This document shows, one piece after another, positions 14,773 to 20,173 of a stretch of 20,173 nucleotides of DNA (position 1 is its first letter; the number at the start of each line of letters is the position of its first letter). This stretch comes from Treponema sp. UBA4319. GTDB lineage: Bacteria; Spirochaetota; Spirochaetia; Treponematales; Treponemataceae. Location: contig DGUD01000022.1 of the NCBI GenBank assembly GCA_002393865.1, forward strand, positions 1-20,173. The letters run 5' to 3'. A program made the position numbers and the translations under genes. The notes under the pieces were generated by a model. The model did not search any database. It saw only the letters and a list, made by a program, of their open reading frames with translations, and had not been told where the DNA came from.

Positions 14773-16464
14773 CTAGTGCAGTATTTTCCTGATAAAGGAC
14801 AGGCGCTCCTCCTTGTACGGCGCATAGCGGAAGTACATATCGCCGCCACGGGCGCCGCGCTCAAGGACGCTCTTATAATGGCTGAACGTCACAAAGCCGT
14901 ATTTGCCGTGGTAGGCGCCAATGCCGCTCTCCCCCACACCGCCAAAGGGCATCTTGGCGGACGCAATATGGCACACGACGTCGTTTATGCAGCCGCCGCC
15001 ATAGCGGAGCGAACGGATAACCTCACCGCACACGCGCTTGTCCGTGCTGAAAAGGTAGAGCGCGAGCGGCGTGGGGCGGGATGCGACAAAGCTAATCGCA
15101 TCGCTTATGTTCTGGTAGGAGACGACCGGCAGCAGCGGTCCGAAAATCTCTTCCTGCATCAGGGAGGACGCCTCCAGCTCCGGGCTGTGAATGTCGCAGA
15201 GATCCACAATCGTCGGGGCGATTTTGTTCGTGATAAAGTCCATCTCCGCGGACGGGTAGAGCGTGGACAGGTGTACAAAATGGCGCTCGTTGATAATCTT
15301 GGGATATTCCTTGTTGGCAAGGGGGTTCTCGCCAAACTGGCGCCGGATTTCCTCGTGCAGCGTCGCCAGCAGCACTTTCTTTATCTTCTGATCAACAAGG
15401 ATGTAATCGGGTGCCACGCAGGTCTGCCCCGCGTTCAGGAATTTACCCCACACGATGCGGCGCGCCGCGTTCGCGATGTCAGCAGTATCGTCCACGATGC
15501 ACGGGCTTTTGCCGCCAAGCTCAAGGCAAACCGGCGTCAAAAAGCGGGCCGCGTTGGACATGACGATTTTGCCCACATTCTGGCTTCCCGTAAAGAAAAT
15601 AAAGTCAAAATGCTGGTTCAGGAGCGCGTGGTTCTGCAGATAGCCGCCGCTGACGACCGTGATATACTCTGAATTGAAATTCTTTGAAATCAGGGAATCC
15701 AGCAGCGCGCTCGTCGCCTTGCTGTGCTCGGAAGTTTTGAGCACGATAGTATTTCCGGCGCTCATGGCGGCAACCAGCGGCTGCATGGAGAGCATAAAGG
15801 GATAGTTCCACGTCGCCATGACGAGCACGACACCATAGGGCTCAGGAATCACGCGCAGATTGGACGGCAGCAGGAAGAAATCGCCCTGCATCCGGCGCTC
15901 GCGGCTCCAGCGCTTGAGGTGGCGGATGTGCAGGGAAATCTCGTGCAGCACGATACCGATTTCCGACACGTAGGACTCGACGGCAGACTTGTTCAGGTCT
16001 TCGTAGAGCGCCTTCGCAATCTCGTCCTGATGGGAAGCAATGACGGCGTACAGCTTCTTGAGCTGCTCTATGCGCCACGAAACATCTTTTGTACGGTTGC
16101 TCGCAAAGAAATTCCGCTGGGCCTGCACGAGCACGCCGATACGCTCCTCGCTCCGCTCCTGCTCTATCTCCTGCTCGATTGCACGATGCTCGGCGTCAAG
16201 GCCAAAGTCCGCAGCGGGAGCCGGCTCCGCAGCTTCTTCCTGCCAGGAAAACGACTCCTCGGTGGCGGCGGCAGTTTCCGGAGCCGGCGGCACAACAGCT
16301 TCCTCCGGCGGCACGGACACGGGGGCAGGGGCGCCCTCCTCAGCCACGGCAACGCTTTCTTCCTGGACGACAGTCACCTTTTCCTTTTCGGGGGTCTTTC
16401 TTGTCCTTCTTGTGCGGGTCGTCTTAGCCGGTTTTTCGGCGGTCTTTTTTGTTTCCTTTTCCAC
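14773..16464 (-). CDS. Aldehyde dehydrogenase with charged N-terminal extension
   Basis: NAD(P)-dependent oxidation of aldehydes to acids. From about residue 106 to 563 it is a class 3-type aldehyde dehydrogenase: N220 in ATWNYPF, K243 in VLKTSE, E315 in LELGGKSP and the catalytic C349 in NAGQTCVAPDYILV, with PFGGVGESGIG near the end. Residues 1-105 are an added, low-complexity extension: first Lys/Arg/Thr-rich, then Glu/Pro/Ala/Val-rich, then a short charged helix. Class 3 enzymes are usually about 450-490 residues, so 563 is long for the family. The start is the GTG at 16464; an in-frame stop (TGA) lies just two codons before it, and GGAG at a spacing of nine bases is the ribosome site. The physiological aldehyde is unknown. 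Confidence 0.92.
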   Translation of the reverse strand: MEKETKKTAEKPAKTTRTRRTRKTPEKEKVTVVQEESVAVAEEGAPAPVSVPPEEAVVPPAPETAAATEESFSWQEEAAEPAPAADFGLDAEHRAIEQEIEQERSEERIGVLVQAQRNFFASNRTKDVSWRIEQLKKLYAVIASHQDEIAKALYEDLNKSAVESYVSEIGIVLHEISLHIRHLKRWSRERRMQGDFFLLPSNLRVIPEPYGVVLVMATWNYPFMLSMQPLVAAMSAGNTIVLKTSEHSKATSALLDSLISKNFNSEYITVVSGGYLQNHALLNQHFDFIFFTGSQNVGKIVMSNAARFLTPVCLELGGKSPCIVDDTADIANAARRIVWGKFLNAGQTCVAPDYILVDQKIKKVLLATLHEEIRRQFGENPLANKEYPKIINERHFVHLSTLYPSAEMDFITNKIAPTIVDLCDIHSPELEASSLMQEEIFGPLLPVVSYQNISDAISFVASRPTPLALYLFSTDKRVCGEVIRSLRYGGGCINDVVCHIASAKMPFGGVGESGIGAYHGKYGFVTFSHYKSVLERGARGGDMYFRYAPYKEERLSFIRKILH

Positions 16465-16558
16465 TGCTCATGCTCCACAGGCAGAATCCCTCTTGCGGGT
16501 GCCCTCAAAAAAGGAGCTTCAAGATGCCGCCCAGCGACGTTTGAAACTGCCTTCCCCC

Positions 16559-16587
16559 ATTATGCTACAGACTGGGATTTTTTTCAA
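16559..16587 (-). promoter_or_regulatory. Promoter of the aldehyde dehydrogenase gene
   Basis: On the minus strand: TTGAAA (16587-16582), 17 bases, CATAAT (16564-16559). Each box matches five of six consensus positions. The predicted start is near 16552 with a leader of about 88 bases. The opposite strand of the -10 carries the octamer TATGCTAC (16561-16568). Confidence 0.6.
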
Positions 16588-16617
16588 CCACGCACACGCG
16601 TCAACAGGCGATTTTTG

Positions 16618-16701
16618 CTCGCAGCGGGGATGCGGCCGCCGCGCAGCTTGTATCACCGCACGCTCCAAAGGTGGCGCCCATTGCTGCGAGTTTTCTTTCT
16701 T
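16618..16701 (+). other. Structured, terminator-like element; possible small RNA 3' end
   Basis: CTCGCAGC (16618-16625) pairs perfectly with GCTGCGAG (16683-16690), which is followed by TTTTCTTTCTT. Inside, GGG (16626-16628) can pair with CCC (16677-16679), and GCCGCC (16635-16640) with GGTGGC (16670-16675, one G-U pair). No gene ends upstream on this strand, so if it is a terminator, the transcript it ends is a noncoding RNA or an unknown one. No family is recognised. Confidence 0.4.
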
Positions 16702-16745
16702 ATAAAAACATTTTAAGCTATTTTTTATACAAATCCGCAGCAAAC

Positions 16746-16774
16746 TTGCCCCGGAGGCGTTTCTATGCTACTAT
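16746..16774 (+). promoter_or_regulatory. Probable arginase promoter, leaderless layout
   Basis: TTGCCC (16746-16751), 17 bases, TACTAT (16769-16774), ending six bases before the ATG. The octamer TATGCTAC (16764-16771) overlaps the -10. An A/T-rich tract at about 16691-16735 lies just upstream of the -35 and could act as an UP element. Confidence 0.5.
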
Positions 16775-16780
16775 GCCAGC

Positions 16781-17692
16781 ATGAACGTACACATCATCGA
16801 GATGCCGCTTGACTTTGGCGGCAAACGCCACGGCTCCGACATGGGGCCGTCCGCGATACGGCTCGCAGGAATCACGGACAGGCTTGAGGGGCTGGGGCAC
16901 ACGGTCTCAACGGCCAGCGTCGCAAAGGATATAGAGGCGCAGGAATTCGCCGACATCGGCACGAACCCCAAGGCAAAGTATCTGCTGCCCATCACCCACG
17001 CCTGCAGCAGCCTTGCCGCAACCGTGGAGGAAAGCGTTATGCGCGGGGAATTCCCGCTGGTGCTGGGCGGCGACCATTCCGTCGTGCTCGGCACGCTGGC
17101 CGGGCTCCATGCGGCGTACCGCGAGCAGGGCACCCGTATCGGCGTACTGTACGTAGACGCGCACGGCGACTTCAACACCGTGGACACCACCCCGACCGGC
17201 AACATCCACGGGGAATGCCTTGCCGCAAGCGCGGGCTACGGCCTGCCGGAGCTGGTGAACCTGCACCATGCGGGGGCTAAGGTAGACCCGCAGAACATCT
17301 GCTTTGTCGGCACGCGCGACCTGGATTCCGGCGAGCGCCAGCTGATGAGACAGGCGGGCGTCACCGTCTATTCCATGAGCGAGATAGACCGCATGGGATT
17401 CAGCGAGGTCGTCAAAAAAGTAAAGCTCTTCTTTAAGACGCACTGCGACGTGGTGCACATCAGTTTTGACATGGACGCGCTCGACCCGTCAATCGCGCCC
17501 GGAACCGGCGTTCCCGTTCCCGGCGGGCTCAATTTCCGGGAGACGCTGCTGCTCATGGAGGAGATGGCGGCGCTGAACACCGTGCGCTCCATGGAAATCG
17601 TAGAGGTGAACCCCATCCTTGACGTGAGGAACGACACCGCCGCAATGGCGGTAAGCCTTGCCGCCCGGCTTCTGGGCGAAAAGCTCTGGTAG
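16781..17692 (+). CDS. rocF: Arginase
   Basis: Hydrolyses L-arginine to ornithine and urea with a binuclear manganese centre. The 303-residue product has the complete ligand set: H99 in GGDHS, D126/H128/D130 in VDAHGDFN, and D230/D232 in SFDMDALDP. NIHG (141-144) and E275 in EIVEVNPILD are also present. DPSIAPGTGVPVPGGL and the EVNPILD ending favour arginase over agmatinase. The length is normal. The start follows a promoter whose -10 ends six bases upstream, and no ribosome site is visible in between (GGAGG lies 25 bases upstream within the spacer of that promoter). It is a single gene, convergent with the YkgJ-type gene after 25 bases. Role: arginine catabolism supplying ornithine or nitrogen. 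Confidence 0.94.
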   Translation: MNVHIIEMPLDFGGKRHGSDMGPSAIRLAGITDRLEGLGHTVSTASVAKDIEAQEFADIGTNPKAKYLLPITHACSSLAATVEESVMRGEFPLVLGGDHSVVLGTLAGLHAAYREQGTRIGVLYVDAHGDFNTVDTTPTGNIHGECLAASAGYGLPELVNLHHAGAKVDPQNICFVGTRDLDSGERQLMRQAGVTVYSMSEIDRMGFSEVVKKVKLFFKTHCDVVHISFDMDALDPSIAPGTGVPVPGGLNFRETLLLMEEMAALNTVRSMEIVEVNPILDVRNDTAAMAVSLAARLLGEKLW

Positions 17693-17717
17693 GGGCAGGC
17701 AGAACGGAGGAAAGCGC

Positions 17718-18179
17718 TCAGCCTTTGCGGATGACCGCCCGCGCCTGATACGCCGCAAGGGCAGCCGCAATGTCCTCTGCGCCGTGGAGCTCGCCGCTGC
17801 CGATGCCGGGGCATTCCCGCCCCTCGCGCTCCCATGCGTCCTGCCCCGCAAGCACTCCTGTCCAGAACGGATAGGTGCGGCACTGCACCGGGCGGGCTTC
17901 GTATGCCTCGCAGCCGCCGCCGTCCTTCCAGAACACGCAGTCGTAGTTGCTCAGCTCGCGCAGGGAAAGCAGGAAGCTTCCGTCCTCCTGCTCTATCCAG
18001 CGGCAGTACGCCAGCCGGAACTGCTCCTCGCTCAGCTCTGCCCATGAGGCAAGGCGCCCCAGATCTTCCTGCGACAGGTAGACGACGCCGGGCTTGTCCT
18101 TGCAGCAATGGGAGCAGCGCCGGCAAGAAAAACGGAGCCCTCCGCTATAAAAGGGCTCTGTTCCGCCCGCCGCGCTCAT
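17718..18179 (-). CDS. YkgJ-type cysteine-cluster protein
   Basis: A 153-residue protein of the YkgJ family (putative zinc- or iron-chelating domain). The cluster FSCRRCSHCC places Cys at 19, 22, 25 and 26, with further Cys at 81, 90 and 100 in DCVFWKDGGGCEAYEARPVQCRTYPFW, and one at 123 in ECPGI. This spacing is the family signature. The metal and function are not established for most members. The start codon overlaps the pepF stop (ATGA), so it is translated in tandem with pepF and sits second in that unit. No terminator is seen between it and the arginase gene. Confidence 0.9.
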   Translation of the reverse strand: MSAAGGTEPFYSGGLRFSCRRCSHCCKDKPGVVYLSQEDLGRLASWAELSEEQFRLAYCRWIEQEDGSFLLSLRELSNYDCVFWKDGGGCEAYEARPVQCRTYPFWTGVLAGQDAWEREGRECPGIGSGELHGAEDIAAALAAYQARAVIRKG

Positions 18180-20017
18180 ACCTTTTCCGCCAGCGCCGTG
18201 AATTCGGCGATTTCAGCGGCATACATGGCGATGCCGCCGTCCCAGAATTCCTTTGTGCTGATATCAAAGCCAGCCTTGCGGCACAAATCCTCGCAGCTCA
18301 TGCTGCCGGTATCCGCAAGCAGCGCCGCGTACGTGGCGGCAAAGGAAGGGCCTTCCTGCCGGGACTTCATGTACAGCGCCGCCGCAAAGAGCTGCCCGAA
18401 CGCATAGGGAAAGTTGTAGAAATCCAGCCCGGTGCTGTAGTAATGCGACTTTACCGCCCACATGTACTCGTGGCGCTCGGAATTGAGCCCGCTGCCGTAG
18501 CTCCGCTCCTGGGCGCTGCGCATCAGGCGGCAGAAGTCGTCGGCGCTCAGCTCGCCGTTCTGGCGCTCCTCAAAGACGCTGGACTCAAAATAGAAGCGGC
18601 ACAGGATGTCCACAAGCACCTGCGCGGCATCCTGCAGGTCTATGTCCAGCAGGCGCAGCTTGTCTGAGGCTCCGCAGCGGGCAAGCACGTCCTGCTTGGT
18701 GATGGTCTCCGCAAAAGTGCTCGCGGTCTCCGCAAGCGTCATCGGGTAATCAAAGAATGTGGCGGGCTTGCCCTTCATGCAGGAGAAGTGGTAGGCATGC
18801 CCCAGCTCATGCGCCAGCGTGATGATGTCGCTGAAAGTCCCCGTGAAATTCAGCAGGATGCGGCTCTGGTGCCCCTTGGGGAAGTCCTCGTCGTAGGCAC
18901 CGCCGACCTTGCCGGGGCGGATTTCCGCGTCAATCCAGCCTTCCGCAAAGGCTTTTTCCGCAAAGGCGCCCATATCGGGCGAGAAGGACTTGTATTCGGC
19001 GACAACGTAATCCCGCGCCTCGGCGAATGTCCAGCGCTTCTCCAGCAGGGAATCCGCGCCGCCGCCCGGCAGCGGGGCAAAGAGGTCGTAGAAGGCCAGC
19101 CCCGGCTCGGCACCGGTACCGGCAGTGGCGCTGGCAGTGCACCCCGTGCGGCGGAGCAGCCGTGCCTTTGCCTGGAAGTACGAGCGCCACATCGGCAGCG
19201 CGCCCTCCAGCGCCGCGATAAGCGAATCAAGCGTGCTGCGCCCCATCCGGGAGGAGACAAGGGCACGCTCAAGCGCATCAGCCCAGTGGCGGCGGCGGTT
19301 CAGCAGGACGGTCTCGCCCTTCAGGTTGTTGAGCGCGGCGGCAAAGGCGACCCGGTGCCGGGAAAGCAGCGCAAGCTCCTTCTGCCACGAGGCTTTCCGG
19401 AGCGCCGCATCAGCAGAGAAGGCGTCGTTGCGGATTTCGTTGAACATCCTGCCGCCGTCGTCGTGCAGCGTGCTGACCAGCTGCTCCTGCAGCCGCCCCC
19501 ACGCGTCGCCGCCAGTCCGCTGCATATCCATCGCGAGCTTTTCCTCCGCGGCAGGCATCTGGTGGCGCGTCCCCTCCAGCACCTCGTCCAGCAGGTAGCG
19601 CCACTGCCCGTATTGCGGGAAACGGCGGTAAAATTCATCAAGGGAAGCGCGGTGCGCGAGCAGCATGGTGCTGAATTTGAGCTCCTGCTGCTGCATGCGC
19701 ACGGAAAGCTCCTGCACGCGGGTCAGGTTGTTCAGGTGCGCGGTGTCGGTCGTATCCGTGGAATAGGTGACGTAGGCATAGGCCGCAAGCGTACGGCAGC
19801 GGGCCACAAGCGCGTCCGAAGCCGCAAGATACGAAGAAAGCCACGCGGGGAAATCGAAATTTGCGTTTGCCTCGCGCGTAAAGCGGCTCGCGGTCTCCAG
19901 CAGCGCCTCGTTCTCTTCCATGGCGGAGGAGAATGACTCCAGCGCCTGCCTGTACTCATCGCTCGTAATATCGTGATAGATGGAATCCAAATTCCACCGG
20001 GGTATAGAACTATTCAT
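18176..20017 (-). CDS. pepF: M3-family oligoendopeptidase F
   Basis: Cytoplasmic zinc oligopeptidase that cuts short peptides. The 613-residue product (from 20017) has the active site HELGH at about 403-407 and the downstream Glu ligand in MTLAETAST (about 430). The N-terminal helical part (NLDSIYHDITSDEYRQAL) and the family length both fit PepF. I start at the ATG at 20017, which begins MNSSIPRWNLDSIY as in the family; an in-frame ATG at 20086 adds 23 atypical residues, lies inside the dispersed repeat and would be upstream of the promoter boxes. The best promoter ends six bases before this ATG. The stop overlaps the YkgJ-type gene. Confidence 0.94.
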   Translation of the reverse strand: MNSSIPRWNLDSIYHDITSDEYRQALESFSSAMEENEALLETASRFTREANANFDFPAWLSSYLAASDALVARCRTLAAYAYVTYSTDTTDTAHLNNLTRVQELSVRMQQQELKFSTMLLAHRASLDEFYRRFPQYGQWRYLLDEVLEGTRHQMPAAEEKLAMDMQRTGGDAWGRLQEQLVSTLHDDGGRMFNEIRNDAFSADAALRKASWQKELALLSRHRVAFAAALNNLKGETVLLNRRRHWADALERALVSSRMGRSTLDSLIAALEGALPMWRSYFQAKARLLRRTGCTASATAGTGAEPGLAFYDLFAPLPGGGADSLLEKRWTFAEARDYVVAEYKSFSPDMGAFAEKAFAEGWIDAEIRPGKVGGAYDEDFPKGHQSRILLNFTGTFSDIITLAHELGHAYHFSCMKGKPATFFDYPMTLAETASTFAETITKQDVLARCGASDKLRLLDIDLQDAAQVLVDILCRFYFESSVFEERQNGELSADDFCRLMRSAQERSYGSGLNSERHEYMWAVKSHYYSTGLDFYNFPYAFGQLFAAALYMKSRQEGPSFAATYAALLADTGSMSCEDLCRKAGFDISTKEFWDGGIAMYAAEIAEFTALAEKV

Positions 20018-20023
20018 GCCACC

Positions 20024-20052
20024 ACTATACCACAATGCGTCAGCGGGGGCAA
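20024..20052 (-). promoter_or_regulatory. Probable pepF promoter, leaderless layout
   Basis: On the minus strand: TTGCCC (20052-20047), 17 bases, TATAGT (20029-20024), then six bases to the ATG. The -35 hexamer and spacing are the same as for arginase. Only GGTGG lies between the -10 and the ATG. Confidence 0.5.
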
Positions 20053-20072
20053 CGGCAGGCAAAGCAGGGACA

Positions 20073-20173
20073 CAGGGCTTCAGCATGAGATGTATTTTAT
20101 CTGAATACGGACGCGGTATTGGTAAATCATGTAAACTGTTTTAAGATGAATTTCTTTTTTATGCTACAAAAGC
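20073..20173 (+). repeat. Dispersed ~100-base repeat, right copy
   Basis: Inverted counterpart of 24-124: the first 33 bases (20073-20105) are identical to the reverse complement of 92-124, and the remainder is diverged but alignable, down to the shared GTAAACTGTTTT and TATGCTACA. The perfect core holds TTCAG (20079-20083) and CTGAA (20101-20105) as inverted arms. The end faces out of the window and looks like a promoter. The window stops inside or just after it. Confidence 0.85.

Noticed and set aside
20018..20086. Upstream ATG for pepF at 20086
   Set aside because: The added residues are atypical, the ATG lies in the repeat, and the promoter boxes fall downstream of it.
1..20173. Integron cassette sites or a mobile island bounded by the end repeats
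   Set aside because: No integrase, transposase or cassette-like small genes are present, the genes between are housekeeping, and the repeats do not show the core sites of attC.

Overview
The window reads as chromosomal DNA of a GC-rich spirochaete, most likely a Treponema-type organism. This rests on several things: a periplasmic-flagellum chaperone pair behind a sigma-28-type promoter, a CHASE2-class III cyclase beside a FecR-domain secreted protein (a neighbourhood I recall from treponemes), a CoaE with an unusual GPMAAGKN P-loop, and the style of the outer-membrane barrel and SPOR proteins. Species cannot be fixed from sequence alone. Nearly all genes are housekeeping or envelope genes. 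I see no tRNA, rRNA, CRISPR array, transposase, integrase or phage gene.

Layout. 1-285: one copy of a dispersed repeat, then the ftsH terminator. 286-2493 (-): ftsH. 2494-2852: a divergent control region with an ftsH promoter and leader dyads, and a sigma-28-like promoter facing fliS. 2853-3802 (+): fliS and a FlgN-like export chaperone. 3803-4124: no gene, but two nested inverted-repeat structures and the polA promoter. 4125-8888 (+): a tight operon polA-coaE-SPOR protein-ybaK. 8903-11911 (-): a 1002-residue CHASE2 adenylate cyclase, convergent with ybaK. 11912-11976: overlapping divergent promoters. 11977-14682 (+): a small secreted protein coupled to an outer-membrane beta-barrel, then a FecR-domain protein with its own promoter and leader. 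14711-14755: bidirectional terminator. 14773-16464 (-): aldehyde dehydrogenase with a long charged N-terminal extension. 16465-16780: divergent control region containing a structured, terminator-like element. 16781-17692 (+): arginase. 17718-20017 (-): a coupled pair, pepF then a YkgJ-type cysteine-cluster gene. 20073-20173: second copy of the dispersed repeat, inverted relative to the first.

How the parts may work together. FtsH provides membrane proteolysis. FliS and FlgN-like chaperones serve flagellar export and appear to be in the late flagellar (FliA) regulon. PolA, CoaE and YbaK are core DNA, cofactor and translation-fidelity functions, co-transcribed with a cell-wall-binding SPOR protein. 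The cyclase has a periplasmic sensor domain and shares a promoter region with envelope proteins, so a signal-coupled envelope module is an attractive inference. Arginase and oligopeptidase F fit peptide and amino-acid catabolism.

The most unusual signals are not in the proteins. They are: (i) an inverted pair of roughly 100-base repeats at the two ends of the window, each carrying a promoter-like end facing outward; (ii) the octamer TATGCTAC found five times, always outside genes; and (iii) three genes (polA, arginase, pepF) whose best promoter has its -10 box ending exactly six bases before the ATG, which predicts leaderless transcripts.
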